A DNA stretch of 64,000 nt, taken from NCBI RefSeq assembly GCF_025399835.1, contig NZ_JAODVR010000001.1, forward strand, positions 682,001 through 746,000, read 5' to 3'. Within the stretch, counting starts at the first letter, position 1. Every line of letters begins with the position of its first letter. The notes below the pieces were generated by a model. That model saw only the letters and a program-made list of their open reading frames with translations. It ran no database searches and was not told the origin of the DNA. The translations under genes were made by a program, and so were the position numbers. Positions 42,375-51,675 of the stretch are shown here, piece after piece. The stretch comes from Haloarchaeobius sp. HME9146. GTDB taxonomy: Archaea > Halobacteriota > Halobacteria > Halobacteriales > Natrialbaceae.

Positions 42375-43181
42375 TTACTCCAGGACTGTCCGCACGTCGT
42401 ACGACCCGAGCACCCGCACCCAGCCGTTGCCGGCGATGTCCTCGATGACCGAGAGGGCGTCCTTCGTGCGCTGTTCGTACAGGCCGGCGTCGACGTCGAT
42501 GTGGAAGACGTAGTCGCCGAGGCGCTCGCCCGATGGTCGGGACTCGATGCGGCTCAGGTTGATGTCGCGGTCCGCGAACGGCTGCAGGAGTTCGAGCAAC
42601 AGGCCCGGGTAGTTCGTGTTCGGGTACACCACGAACGAGGACTTGCCGCCGGCTTCCGAACTCGCGCTCGGCGGGGCGACGACGAAGAAGCGGGTCGCGT
42701 TCGAGGTGCGGTCCTGGATGTCCGAGGCGAGCACCTTGACGGTCTCGTCGGCAGTTCCCGGGTGGGCGATGGCCGCGACGGTCTCGTCCTCGCGGGCGTT
42801 TTCGACGCCCTGGGCCGTGCTCGCCGCGGGCACGCGCGCCGCGTCGGGGTAGTTCTCGTCGAGGTACTCCCGGCACTGCGCGAGCGCCTGCGGGTGACTG
42901 GAGACCGTGTCGAACTCCTCGGACTGGGCGAGCAGCGCGTGCCGGATGGGGGTGACGACCTCCTGCAGGACTGCGACCTCGTAGCTCGCGAGGGCGTCGA
43001 GCGTCTCCGTGACGCTGCCCTCGATACTGTTCTCGATGGGGACGACGCCGCGGTCGGCCTCGCCCTCGGCGACGGCCTCGACGATGCTCGTCACCGATTC
43101 GCGGAACGACACGTCCTCGGCGACCGCGCGGGCGGCACGATGCGAGTACGTGCCCGCGGGCCCCAGCGTGACGACTGTCAT
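42375..43181 (-). CDS. pheA: Prephenate dehydratase
   Basis: Converts prephenate to phenylpyruvate for phenylalanine synthesis. The 268 residues comprise a catalytic domain (about 1-185; MTVVTLGPAGTYSHRAA, GVVPIENSIEGSVTETLD and the TSNATRFFVV motif with the catalytic Thr and paired Phe) and an ACT domain (about 190-268; NTNYPGLLLELLQPF and SRIESRPSGERLGDYVFHID), which binds phenylalanine for feedback control. It has no chorismate mutase fusion. The start is ATG 43181. Confidence 0.95.
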   Translation of the reverse strand: MTVVTLGPAGTYSHRAARAVAEDVSFRESVTSIVEAVAEGEADRGVVPIENSIEGSVTETLDALASYEVAVLQEVVTPIRHALLAQSEEFDTVSSHPQALAQCREYLDENYPDAARVPAASTAQGVENAREDETVAAIAHPGTADETVKVLASDIQDRTSNATRFFVVAPPSASSEAGGKSSFVVYPNTNYPGLLLELLQPFADRDINLSRIESRPSGERLGDYVFHIDVDAGLYEQRTKDALSVIEDIAGNGWVRVLGSYDVRTVLE

Positions 43182-43236
43182 GGCTGGCGATACACCCGCC
43201 CCGCGGAAAAACACGTCGGGGCCACAGTCAGCCCAG

Positions 43237-43503
43237 TCATAACGTCTGGCGCGAGCCGGGTGCCCGCATCGCCCGGAGCGTCAACCGGTCGGGCCCGTCG
43301 AAGGAGGCGACGTGGGTCGGTTCGAGGACGTACTTTCCCCCCTGGTTCTGCTCGATCGCGTGCCGGACCCGGCTGGCGGGGTGGCCCTTGCCGAGATCGA
43401 CCAACGCCTGCCCGTCTTCGACGCGCTCGATTCGGCCGACAAGTTCGCCGTCCGCTGTGAAGACGTACTTACCCTCGTCGGTGCGCCGGAAGCCGCGAGC
43501 CAT
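43237..43503 (-). CDS. Haloarchaeal PRC-like small protein
   Basis: 88 residues without membrane segments, starting MARGFRRTDEGKYVFTADGELVGRIERVEDGQALVDLG. The repeated short beta strands with a G-E-x-V-G-x-I turn resemble a PRC-barrel-like fold. No catalytic residues are evident. It lies 55 bp upstream of pheA on the same strand and may be co-transcribed, but no functional link is known to me. Confidence 0.7.
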   Translation of the reverse strand: MARGFRRTDEGKYVFTADGELVGRIERVEDGQALVDLGKGHPASRVRHAIEQNQGGKYVLEPTHVASFDGPDRLTLRAMRAPGSRQTL

Positions 43504-43592
43504 ATGGTGGACTTGGCGGTCGGGGACCTTTGAGAGGTAGCCTAACAGGCTTTGGTCGGCGGCGGAGAACGCGAAAGCGAAAACGGATTCGG

Positions 43593-45053
43593 TTACCGGT
43601 TCAGCGTGTGGATGGCGTGGCCGAGCGCGTTCTCGGCGGCCTCCATCACGGCCTCGGCGAGCGTCGGGTGGGTGTGGACCGTCGCCGCCACGTCTTCGAG
43701 CGTGGCACCCATCTCGACGGCGAGCGAGAGTTCGGCGACGAGTTCGCTGGCCTCGGGGCCGACGATCTGTGCACCGAGCAGGAAGCCCGAGTCCTCGTCG
43801 GCGACGACGCGGACGAAGCCATCGGTCTCGCCCGTCGAGAGGGCTCGACCGCTGGCCTGGAAGGGGAACTTGCCCGTGACGGGGGTGAAGCCCTCCTCCT
43901 CGGCCTGCTGCTTGGTGAGTCCCACCGTCCCGATTTCGGGGTCGGTGAACACCGCGGCGGGCATCGCCATGTAGTCGAGCGCGGCGGGTTCGCCGGCGAT
44001 GAACTCGGCGGCGACCTGGCCCTCCTTCGAGGCCTTGTGGGCGAGCATCGGCTCGCCGGCCACGTCGCCGATGGCGAAGATGTTCTCGACGTTCGACCGG
44101 GCGCGGTCGTCCGTCGGGATGAAGCCCTTCTCGTCGGTCTCGACGCCTGCCGCTTCGAGGTTCACCGTGTCGGTGACGGGCTGGCGGCCGACCGCGACGA
44201 GTACCTTGTCACAGTCGAGCTGGAGTTCCTCGGCCTCGGCTTCGGCGGCCTGGCCGCCGTCGGTGGCCGCCGGGCTCGCGGTGACGGTGATGCCGCGGCC
44301 GTCGGCGCGCTCCTCCCAGCCGGAGGCGGAGTAGCCGAAGTGGAAGTCGATACCGAGGTCCTCGGCGTGCTTGCGGACGATGCGCGAGATGTCGTCCTCG
44401 TACGGCGGGAGCACGTCGTCGAGCATCTCGACGACCGTGACGTCGGTGCCGAGCTTCGCGTAGACGGTCGCGAGCTCCATGCCGATGTAGCCCGCGCCGA
44501 CGACGACGAGTTCGTCCGGAATCTCCTCCAGTTCGAGCGCGCCCTTCGAGGAGAGCACGTGCTCCTCGTCGAACTCGAAGCCCGGAATCTGGATGGGCCG
44601 CGAGCCGGTCGCGACGATGCAGTGCTCGAACTCGATGGATTCGGAGCCCTGGCCCTCGCCGCTGTGGACGATGCGGACCTTGTCGTTGCCGGCGAACTCC
44701 GCCGTGCCCTCGACGAGGTTGACGCCGTTGGCCTTGCAGAGCTTCTCGACGCCGCCGGTGAGCTGGTCGACGATGCCGTCCTTCCAGTTCACCATCTGCG
44801 AGAGGTCCACGGCCGGGTTGGCGTGGATACCCATCTCCTCGGCGCTGCCCGCGTCGTGGGCGAGCGAGGAGGCGGTGATCATCGCCTTCGACGGGATGCA
44901 CCCGCGGTTCAGGCAGGCCCCACCGAAGGCGTCCTTCTCGACGAGCGTGACGTCGAGGCCGAGTTGCCCGGCGCGGATGGCGGCGACGTAGCCGCCCGGT
45001 CCGGCACCGATTACCAGTACGTCCGTTCCTGTCGTGACGTCTCCAACGACCAT
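43593..45053 (-). CDS. lpdA: Dihydrolipoyl dehydrogenase (E3)
   Basis: The FAD-dependent E3 of 2-oxoacid dehydrogenase complexes, re-oxidising dihydrolipoyl groups with NAD. In 486 residues it shows the FAD loop VLVIGAGPGGYVAAIRA, the redox disulfide GGACLNRGCIPSKAM, the NAD loop VVVGAGYIGMELA, the second FAD strand FAIGDVAGEPMLAHKA, and the C-terminal active-site HTHPTLAEAVMEAA (His-x-His-Pro). Last gene of the pdhABC-lpdA operon; its ATG is 1 nt after the pdhC stop codon, so translation is coupled. Confidence 0.96.
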   Translation of the reverse strand: MVVGDVTTGTDVLVIGAGPGGYVAAIRAGQLGLDVTLVEKDAFGGACLNRGCIPSKAMITASSLAHDAGSAEEMGIHANPAVDLSQMVNWKDGIVDQLTGGVEKLCKANGVNLVEGTAEFAGNDKVRIVHSGEGQGSESIEFEHCIVATGSRPIQIPGFEFDEEHVLSSKGALELEEIPDELVVVGAGYIGMELATVYAKLGTDVTVVEMLDDVLPPYEDDISRIVRKHAEDLGIDFHFGYSASGWEERADGRGITVTASPAATDGGQAAEAEAEELQLDCDKVLVAVGRQPVTDTVNLEAAGVETDEKGFIPTDDRARSNVENIFAIGDVAGEPMLAHKASKEGQVAAEFIAGEPAALDYMAMPAAVFTDPEIGTVGLTKQQAEEEGFTPVTGKFPFQASGRALSTGETDGFVRVVADEDSGFLLGAQIVGPEASELVAELSLAVEMGATLEDVAATVHTHPTLAEAVMEAAENALGHAIHTLNR

Positions 45054-45054
45054 G

Positions 45055-46578
45055 TTATTCGAGTAGCAGGAGCTTGGGGTTCGAGAGGTACTCCTTGACC
45101 TTGTTGGTGAACTGTGCCGCGTACGCTCCGTCGACGATACGGTGGTCGAACGAGAGCGAGAGCGTCATGACGTGGCGGATCTCGATGCTGTCCTCGCCGT
45201 TCTCGTCGGTGACGACGCGCGGTTTCTTCTTGATGGCACCCAGTGCGAGGATGCCGACCTCGGGGTAGTTGATGATGGGCGTGGCGTACTCGCCGCCGAT
45301 GACGCCGACGTTCGTGATGGTGAACGTCCCGCCCTGCATCTCGTCGAGCGCGATGGAGCGGTCACGGGCCTTCGCGACCAGCTCGTTCATCTCCGAGGAG
45401 AGCTGGAGCATGCCCTTCTTGTCCGCGTCCTTGACGACTGGGACCATCAGGCCCGCGTCGGTCGCCGCGGCGACGCCGACGTTGTAGTAGTTCTTCTGGA
45501 CGATCTCGCCGTTCTCCTCGTCGAGCGACGAGTTGAGCTTCGGGTACTCCTTGAGGGCGGCGGTGACCGCCTTCATCGCGAAGGGCATGTACGTCAGCTT
45601 GATGTCCTTCTCCTCCGCGTGGGGCTTGAGCTCCTTGCGGGCTTCGACCAGTCCGGTCACGTCGACCTCGTCGTGGTGGGTGACGTGCGGGGCGGTGTAC
45701 TTCGACTTCTGCATCTGGTCGCCGATGGCCTTGCGGACGCCCTTGTACGGGACGCGCTCCTCGCGCGGGCGGTCCTCGCCGGCCGCGAGTGCGGCGACGT
45801 CGGCCTGCTGGGCCTGCTGCTGGGCCTCGGCGTACTCCGTGACGGCCTCGGGCGTGACGAACGCCTGGCCCTCGCGCTCCTCGGTGGCGGGGACGGCGTT
45901 GAGGTCGACGCCCTTCTCCTCGGCGAGTTTGCGGGTCGCGGGTGCCGCGAGCGTCTTGTCGCGGTCGGCGGCCTCGCGCTGGATTGTCTGGGCTGCCTGG
46001 CCACCGGAACTGCCGGAGTCGGCGGTCGCCGGCTCCGACGCGCTCTCGGCTGCGCCTGCCTCTGCCGACGCGGGCTCTGCGGGTTCGGGCTCGCCGCCGG
46101 ACTCTGCATGGGCGCGGACGTCCTGTTCGGTGATGCGGCCCGACGGGCCGGTGCCCGAGACCGCGTTGATGTCGACGTCGAGTTCGCGGGCGAGTCGCCG
46201 GGCGCTCGGGGGTGCGAACACGCGACCCGAGGGCGTCTCGGCTTCGGCCTCGGCACCGGCACTGGCGTCTGCTTCTGCCGCGCCTTCCGCCTCGGCTTCG
46301 GCCGGTTCGTCCGCGCCGACGGCGTCGAGGTCGTCCTCGCCTTCGACGTTGTAGACCATGATGACGTCGCCGACGGGGACCATCTCGCCTTCCTCGGCGC
46401 GGAGTTCTTTGACCGTGCCGTTGTACGGCGATGGCACCTCGACCAGCGCCTTGTCCGTCTCGACCTCTGCGACCGGCTGGTCCTCGGTGACCGTGTCGCC
46501 TTCTTCGACCAGCCACGACACGAGTTCGCCTTCTGCGACGCCTTCGCCGACGTCGGGGAGCTTGAATTCTCGTACCAT
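45055..46578 (-). CDS. pdhC: Dihydrolipoamide acyltransferase (E2) with two subunit-binding domains
   Basis: The E2 core of a 2-oxoacid dehydrogenase complex, 507 residues. The lipoyl domain (about 1-78) carries the modified Lys in VETDKALVEV. An acidic Ala-rich linker follows, then a peripheral subunit-binding domain (about 118-158, PPSARRLARELDVDINAVSG) and, after another linker, a second similar one (about 205-250, APATRKLAEEKGVDLNAVP). The acyltransferase domain (about 275-507) ends with the catalytic SFDHRIVDGAYAAQF. One binding domain is usual; two would let it hold E1 and E3 separately. Start ATG 46578. Confidence 0.94.
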   Translation of the reverse strand: MVREFKLPDVGEGVAEGELVSWLVEEGDTVTEDQPVAEVETDKALVEVPSPYNGTVKELRAEEGEMVPVGDVIMVYNVEGEDDLDAVGADEPAEAEAEGAAEADASAGAEAEAETPSGRVFAPPSARRLARELDVDINAVSGTGPSGRITEQDVRAHAESGGEPEPAEPASAEAGAAESASEPATADSGSSGGQAAQTIQREAADRDKTLAAPATRKLAEEKGVDLNAVPATEEREGQAFVTPEAVTEYAEAQQQAQQADVAALAAGEDRPREERVPYKGVRKAIGDQMQKSKYTAPHVTHHDEVDVTGLVEARKELKPHAEEKDIKLTYMPFAMKAVTAALKEYPKLNSSLDEENGEIVQKNYYNVGVAAATDAGLMVPVVKDADKKGMLQLSSEMNELVAKARDRSIALDEMQGGTFTITNVGVIGGEYATPIINYPEVGILALGAIKKKPRVVTDENGEDSIEIRHVMTLSLSFDHRIVDGAYAAQFTNKVKEYLSNPKLLLLE

Positions 46579-46579
46579 C

Positions 46580-47587
46580 TTAGAAGTCCATCGCCTCGCG
46601 GATGCCCTTCTTGATGCGCGCCGGCTCGGGGAGGTAGTAGTCCTCGAGTGCGTAGAGCGGGAACGGCGTGTCGAAGCCGGTGATGCGCTTGACCGGTGCC
46701 TCCTGGTAGAGGAGCGCCTCCTCCTGGATGATGGTCGCGATCTCGCCGCCGAGGCCACCCGACTTGGGTGCCTCGTGGACGACGGCGGCGCGACCGGTCT
46801 TCTTGAAGGACTCGACGATGGTGTCCTCGTCGAGCGGGGAGATGGAGCGGATGTCGACGACTTCGGCGTCGATGCCGTCCTCCTCCGCGAGCTCCTCGGC
46901 GGCTTCCATCGTCGGCCGGGTCATCGCACCCCACGTGAACACGGAGATGTCCGCGCCCTCGCGGCGGACCGCGGCCTCACCGAGCGGGACCTCGTAGTCG
47001 CCGGTCGGGACCTGGTCGCGGAACGCGCGGTAGATGAGCTTCGGCTCGAGGAACACGACCGGGTCGGGGTCGCGGATGGCCGAGATGAGCATGCCCTTCG
47101 CGTCGTACGGCGTGCTCGGAATCTGGACCTTCAGGCCGGGCTGGTGGGCGAACATCGCCTCGGTCGACTCGGAGTGGTGCTCCGGGGCGCGGATGCCGCC
47201 ACCGTAGGGGGCGCGGACGACCATCGGACACGTGAACCGGCCGCGGCTGCGGGTGCGCAGGCGGGCGGCGTGGCTCACGATCTGGTCGAAGGCGGGGTAG
47301 ATGAAGCCCATGAACTGGATCTCGGGGACGGGCTTCAGGCCGTAGGCGGCCATGCCGATGGCGGTGCCGATGATGCCGGACTCCGCCAGCGGCGTGTCGA
47401 TGACGCGGTCCTCGCCGAACTCGTCGTAGAGGCCTTCGGTCGCGCGGAACACGCCGCCGTTCTTGCCGACGTCTTCGCCCATGACGATGACGTCGTCGTC
47501 GTTGCTCATCTCGGTATACAGGCCGTCACGAACGGCCTGTACGAGAGTCAGGTTCTCGGTCTCGGTTTGGGTATCTTGCGTAGACAT
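46580..47587 (-). CDS. pdhB: 2-oxoacid dehydrogenase E1 beta subunit
   Basis: A 335-residue transketolase-like E1 beta, which with E1 alpha decarboxylates a 2-oxoacid on thiamine diphosphate. It shows LTLVQAVRDGLYTEM, VIVMGEDVGKNGGVF (Glu activating the thiazolium), the AESGIIGTAIGMA block and RRVTG-type RITGFDTPFPLYALE. The substrate may be pyruvate or a branched-chain 2-oxoacid; haloarchaeal complexes of this type are not fully settled because pyruvate is mostly oxidised by ferredoxin oxidoreductase. Overlap-like spacing (1 nt) to pdhC indicates coupling. Confidence 0.94.
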   Translation of the reverse strand: MSTQDTQTETENLTLVQAVRDGLYTEMSNDDDVIVMGEDVGKNGGVFRATEGLYDEFGEDRVIDTPLAESGIIGTAIGMAAYGLKPVPEIQFMGFIYPAFDQIVSHAARLRTRSRGRFTCPMVVRAPYGGGIRAPEHHSESTEAMFAHQPGLKVQIPSTPYDAKGMLISAIRDPDPVVFLEPKLIYRAFRDQVPTGDYEVPLGEAAVRREGADISVFTWGAMTRPTMEAAEELAEEDGIDAEVVDIRSISPLDEDTIVESFKKTGRAAVVHEAPKSGGLGGEIATIIQEEALLYQEAPVKRITGFDTPFPLYALEDYYLPEPARIKKGIREAMDF

Positions 47588-47592
47588 GTGTA

Positions 47593-48699
47593 TCACTCCA
47601 GGAGGGCGTCGTCGCCGAACTCTTCACGGACCTCGTTGAACCACTCCAGCTGTCTCTGGAGCTTGCGGGGGGTGTCGGCGTAGACGTGCTTGAATATCTC
47701 TTCCGGCTCGGGACGTTCGACGGCCTCGGCCGCACTGATGGCGTCGGCGACCTCGTCCTCCACCTCGGCGGTGATGGCCTCGATGCGCTCGTCGTCGAGC
47801 AGTCCCCGGTTACGGAGGAACGTCTCCATCCGTGGTATGGGGTCCTTCTTTTTCCACTTCTCGACTTCGGCGTCGTCGCGGTAGACGCTCGGGTCGTCGG
47901 CGGTGGTGTGTGCGCCGAAGCGGTACTGGACCGCCTCGATGAGGGTCGGGCGCAGCTCGTCGTCGTCGGGGTTCTTCGCCTTCTCGACCGCGTCGCGGGT
48001 GACCTTGTACACTGCGAGGGGGTCCATCCCGTCGACCTGGACGCCCTCGAAGCCGTACGCGGTCGCCTTCTGGGCGATGGTCTCGCTGGCGGTCTGTTTC
48101 TCGCGGGGAACCGAGATGGCCCACTGGTTGTTGTTACAGAAGAAGATGTTCGGCGTGTCGAAGACGCCGGCGAAGTTGAGCCCCTCGTGGAAGTCCCCTT
48201 CCGAGGTCGCGCCGTCACCGAAGTAGGTGATGAACGCCTTGTTCTCGCCCTTGAGCTTCGAGGCCCAGGCGGCCCCGGTGCCGTGGACGACCTGTGTGGC
48301 GATGGGGACGGCGACGGTGAAGATGTTGCACCGCTCCGGGATGGCGTTGCCCTGTTCGTGACCCATCCAGTAGAGCAGCGTCCGTTTCAGCGAGAGCCCA
48401 CGGACCATCGCGGCGGCGTGCTCGCGGTACGACGGGAACAGCCAGTCCTCGTCGTCCAGTGCGTGGGCACTGCCGACCTGTGCGCCTTCCTGCCCCGAGA
48501 GAGGCGGATAGGTGCCCATGCGGCCCTGCCGTTGCAGGCTGACGGCTCGCTTGTCGAAGTGGCGGGCCAGCCGCATCTGTTTGTACATCTCGACGAGCTT
48601 GTCGTCGTCGATGTCCGGCACCTCCGCACCGTCGAGGACTCGACCCGCGTCGTCGAGTACCTGCACACGGTCTCGGGGGTTGTGCTGTAGCGTGCTCAC
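47593..48699 (-). CDS. pdhA: 2-oxoacid dehydrogenase E1 alpha subunit
   Basis: A 368-residue E1 alpha. The thiamine diphosphate/Mg motif is [15 protein letters not shown] through [11 protein letters not shown]; phosphorylation-loop-like [12 protein letters not shown] and the dimer-contact [14 protein letters not shown] are also clear. First gene of pdhABC-lpdA. The GTG at 48699 ([15 protein letters not shown]) is chosen: AAGGTGG lies 8 nt upstream as a Shine-Dalgarno sequence, and the family starts at this point; the longer upstream frame is not homologous. A TATA box at 48742-48749 predicts a leader of about 20 nt. Confidence 0.93.
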   Translation of the reverse strand: MSTLQHNPRDRVQVLDDAGRVLDGAEVPDIDDDKLVEMYKQMRLARHFDKRAVSLQRQGRMGTYPPLSGQEGAQVGSAHALDDEDWLFPSYREHAAAMVRGLSLKRTLLYWMGHEQGNAIPERCNIFTVAVPIATQVVHGTGAAWASKLKGENKAFITYFGDGATSEGDFHEGLNFAGVFDTPNIFFCNNNQWAISVPREKQTASETIAQKATAYGFEGVQVDGMDPLAVYKVTRDAVEKAKNPDDDELRPTLIEAVQYRFGAHTTADDPSVYRDDAEVEKWKKKDPIPRMETFLRNRGLLDDERIEAITAEVEDEVADAISAAEAVERPEPEEIFKHVYADTPRKLQRQLEWFNEVREEFGDDALLE

Positions 48700-48741
48700 G
48701 GGAGAACCCACCTTGACATGTATGACACGTCTCCCGCTCGC

Positions 48742-48749
48742 GTTATATT
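48742..48749 (-). promoter_or_regulatory. pdh operon promoter
   Basis: On the minus strand CGAAAACAATATAAC gives a BRE (CGAAAA) and TATA box (AATATAA) whose centre is 27 nt from A48719. That base is the start of a seven-codon frame (MSRWVLP) whose stop overlaps the pdhA GTG start. Confidence 0.6.
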
Positions 48750-48801
48750 GTTTTCGTAAAAACGTTGCTTTCGGACTCATTCTTGCCACACTGTCGCAAA
48801 G

Positions 48802-48854
48802 ATTCACGGGAATCCGCGGAAAATCCGAACAAGTTTAAAATTCACGGGGTGAAT
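48802..48854. promoter_or_regulatory. Candidate operator sites upstream of pdhA
   Basis: ATTCACGGG occurs at 48802-48810 and, as part of the palindrome ATTCAC-GGG-GTGAAT, at 48840-48854, 55-105 bp upstream of the pdh TATA box. TTTAAAA directly precedes the second site. The wider gap 48700-49105 holds no gene that I can support; a TTTAAATA box at 49074-49081 near its right end has no clear target. Confidence 0.35.
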
Positions 48855-49105
48855 CCACCGTGTTTGTTGGTCTGTCACGGTTTTCCCCGCGGGATTCTGG
48901 ACGATTGGGCGGGTTCTCTCAGTGGGTCACGGTACCATACGGCGGTCGATTTCGGGCTGTCGCGTGCTAGCGGAACCCACGTTCTCCGGCGACATCTCAC
49001 CCCTGCATGAATCTCAAACGGTTGGCAGTTTCGCCGTGGTGAGACTCGGCTTCTGTGGCTGGTCGCTCACCGATTTAAATACTGGATGGTGTGTTCTCTA
49101 TTCGG

Positions 49106-50050
49106 CTAGTCGGAGGCCACCCTTCGGGCGGCCTCCCTTGCCTCCTCCACGCTCTTCCCATCCCGCAAGATCGCGTCGACGAACAGCTCGCCAGCCTTGT
49201 ACGACGACCGGACCATCGGCCCGGAGGCGCAGTACAGGAACCCCAGCTCGTCCTCGGCGACCTCGCGCCACGTATCGAACTCGTCGGGGTGGACGTAGCG
49301 CTCGACGTCCAGGTGGGTCAGCGAGGGCTGGAGGTACTGGCCCAGCGTCACCACGTCAACGTCTCTCTCGTGGAGGTCCGAGAGGGTCTGGTATATCTCG
49401 TGGTGGTACTCGCCGACGCCGAGCATCAGGCTCGTCTTGGTGTAGATGTCGGACTCGCGAGAGACCTGTTCGAGCACCGAGAGCGACTGCTCGTAGCCGG
49501 CGCGGCGGTCCCGGACCGGCCACTGGAGCCGCTCGACGGTCTCGATGTTGTGCGCGATGACGTCCGGTTCGGCGTCGATGATCTTCCGGACGAGGTCGGG
49601 CTCCCCCTGGAAGTCCGGGATGAGGACCTCCACGAGGATGCCGGGATGTCGCTTCTTTATCTCGCGGATGGTCTCCGCGAAGTGGCCCGCGCCCTGGTCG
49701 GGGAGGTCGTCCCGGTCGACCGACGTGAGGACGACGTAGTCCAACCCGATTTCGGCGATGGCGGAGGCGACGTTCGCGGGTTCGTCGGGGTCCAGCGGCT
49801 CCATCCCACCGGTCTCGACGTCACAGAAGTTACAGCCGCGCGAGCAGCGGTGGCCCATCAGCATGAACGTGGCCGTCCCCCCGTCGCCCGACCCGTTGCG
49901 GCCGCTCCAGCACTCGCCGAGGTTCGGACAGTTGGCCTCCTCGCACACCGTGTTCAGGTCGTGCTCGCGGAGGGTCTGCTTGATGTCCGTGAACTGGCGG
50001 CCCGATGGCGGCCGCATCTTCAGCCAGTCGGGCTTGCGCGAGCGACTCAT
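49106..50050 (-). CDS. lipA: Lipoyl synthase
   Basis: A radical-SAM enzyme that inserts two sulfurs into octanoyl groups to form lipoyl cofactors on E2 (pdhC) and glycine-cleavage H protein. In 314 residues it shows the auxiliary cluster Cys in CEEANCPNLGECW, the radical-SAM CxxxCxxC in HRCSRGCNFCDVE, and the C-terminal RSSYKAGELF Ser that ligates the auxiliary cluster. The start is ATG 50050. It lies upstream of the pdh operon in the same direction and supplies its cofactor. No lipB is visible. Confidence 0.96.
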   Translation of the reverse strand: MSRSRKPDWLKMRPPSGRQFTDIKQTLREHDLNTVCEEANCPNLGECWSGRNGSGDGGTATFMLMGHRCSRGCNFCDVETGGMEPLDPDEPANVASAIAEIGLDYVVLTSVDRDDLPDQGAGHFAETIREIKKRHPGILVEVLIPDFQGEPDLVRKIIDAEPDVIAHNIETVERLQWPVRDRRAGYEQSLSVLEQVSRESDIYTKTSLMLGVGEYHHEIYQTLSDLHERDVDVVTLGQYLQPSLTHLDVERYVHPDEFDTWREVAEDELGFLYCASGPMVRSSYKAGELFVDAILRDGKSVEEAREAARRVASD

Positions 50051-50152
50051 GGCAAAACCTGCGGTTCGGGTGGACAAAAAGCGTGGGGATTGTTCCGAAC
50101 GGCAGTGAACTCGCCACCGAGTGCCCGTTTCCATCGGTGATGGTCGACAGGG

Positions 50153-50159
50153 TTTTATG
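50153..50159 (+). promoter_or_regulatory. TATA-like box of the MATE gene
   Basis: TTTTATG centred about 33 nt before the ATG at 50189; predicts a leader of about 6 nt. The box overlaps the upstream in-frame GTG (50159), which therefore cannot be the start. Confidence 0.5.
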
Positions 50160-50188
50160 TGATAGGTGTACCAGTTTACAAACACGAA

Positions 50189-51598
50189 ATGTTCGATGTG
50201 TCACGTGATGACATCACGTCAGGGTCGATCGCCCAGACCCTGCTCCTCCTTGCCGCCCCCCTCATCGCGCAGAACCTCGTCCGGTTCGCGCAGCTCGTCG
50301 TCGACGCCTTCTGGGTCGGGCAACTCGGCGAAGAGGCGGTCGCGGCGGTCGGACTGGTGTTCCCGCTGATATCCCTCTGCATGGTCGCCGGTCTGATCGC
50401 AGTTATCGGCACACAGATAATCGTCTCGCAACGTGTCGGTGCCGAGGACTTCTCCGGTGCCCGCCGCGTGGCGTTCAACGGCGTCTTGTTGACGCTCTCA
50501 CTCATCGTCCCCGTCACCGTCGCCGCCATCCTCGGCGCGAAACCCCTGCTCTCGTGGAGCGTCGACACCCTCAACCCGGCGAGTACCGTCGGAACCCCCG
50601 CGACCGCGTACTTCGTCGCCTACGCCCTCGGGTTCCCGGCGATGATGGCCTCCGACGCCATGGAGAGCGCGTTCGTCGGCTGGGGCGACTCCAAGGCTGC
50701 CCTGTGGGTCAACGTCGTGACGGTCGGGGTCAACCTCGTGCTCGACCCGCTGCTCATCTTCGGCGTCGGGCCGTTCCCGGAGATGGGCATCGAGGGTGCC
50801 GGGCTCGCGACCGCCATCGGCGGCGTGGCCGGCTTCGTCCTCATCCTCGCGTACGCGCTGGGTCTGCGCGACAGCTTCACGTTCACCTGGGACAGCGCGA
50901 CCCTCCACTTCGACGACTGGCGCGAACTCCTCGACGTCGGCCTCCCGAACGTCGGCCAGCGCGTCGCCCAGGACGCGGTCCGGCTGGTCATGATCAGCGT
51001 CGTCCTGGCCGCCGGCGGGGCGGCCGGCCTCACGGCCTACACCCTCGGGTCGCGCATCTCGGCCATCGCGTGGATTCCGTCGGGCGGGTTCCAGCAGGCG
51101 GCCCAGAGCATCGTCGGCCAGAACCTCGGCGCTGGCAACACGGGGCGCGCTCGCCAGACCACCTGGACCGGCGTCGGCATCATCACGGTCGCGATGGCGG
51201 TCCTCGGTGGTCTCCAGTTGCTGTTCCCGGAGACCATCGCCCGACTGTTCGTCCCCGACATCTCCGGCGACGGGCTCGCGTTCACGGTCGCGTACCTCCA
51301 GATACTCGCGGTCGGCTACTGGGCCATCGGCGCGTCGTATCTGCTGCGGGCGGGGTTCAACGCGGCCCGGCGCACCCGGACCAGCATGATGGCCTCGCTG
51401 GTGCAGTACTGGGGTGTGCGCCTGCCGGTCGCGCTCGGCGGCGTCTACCTGCTCGACTACGGGGTGGTCGCGGTGTTCTGGGGCGTGACAATCTCGAACG
51501 TGCTGGTCGCCATCGGCCTCGGCCTCTACTACTGGTACGAGACCAGCGACGGCATGATGGAGCGGGCGGCCGACCGGGCCGCCGAGTCGGCCAGCTAG
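50189..51598 (+). CDS. MATE family exporter
   Basis: A 469-residue multidrug and toxin extrusion transporter (cation-coupled efflux), with 12 hydrophobic segments in two six-helix halves. Family blocks include LLLLAAPLIAQNLVRFAQLVVDAFWVGQLG, GVNLVLDPLLIFGVGPFPEMGIEGAGLATAI and GFQQAAQSIVGQNLGAGN. The substrate is unknown. The start is ATG 50189 (MFDVSRDDITSGS). It is divergent from lipA. Confidence 0.92.
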   Translation: MFDVSRDDITSGSIAQTLLLLAAPLIAQNLVRFAQLVVDAFWVGQLGEEAVAAVGLVFPLISLCMVAGLIAVIGTQIIVSQRVGAEDFSGARRVAFNGVLLTLSLIVPVTVAAILGAKPLLSWSVDTLNPASTVGTPATAYFVAYALGFPAMMASDAMESAFVGWGDSKAALWVNVVTVGVNLVLDPLLIFGVGPFPEMGIEGAGLATAIGGVAGFVLILAYALGLRDSFTFTWDSATLHFDDWRELLDVGLPNVGQRVAQDAVRLVMISVVLAAGGAAGLTAYTLGSRISAIAWIPSGGFQQAAQSIVGQNLGAGNTGRARQTTWTGVGIITVAMAVLGGLQLLFPETIARLFVPDISGDGLAFTVAYLQILAVGYWAIGASYLLRAGFNAARRTRTSMMASLVQYWGVRLPVALGGVYLLDYGVVAVFWGVTISNVLVAIGLGLYYWYETSDGMMERAADRAAESAS

Positions 51599-51675
51599 CG
51601 GGTTCGACCCTGCTCACCACTTTCGCCCCGGTACGGAAACGTTCTTGACACCAGGGAACTGGCTATGGAACGAGA

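Noticed and set aside
48765-49010. Plus-strand frame in the pdhA-lipA gap
   Set aside because: No start signal, mixed composition with Cys/His/Arg, no acidic bias and no recognisable domain; the gap looks regulatory.
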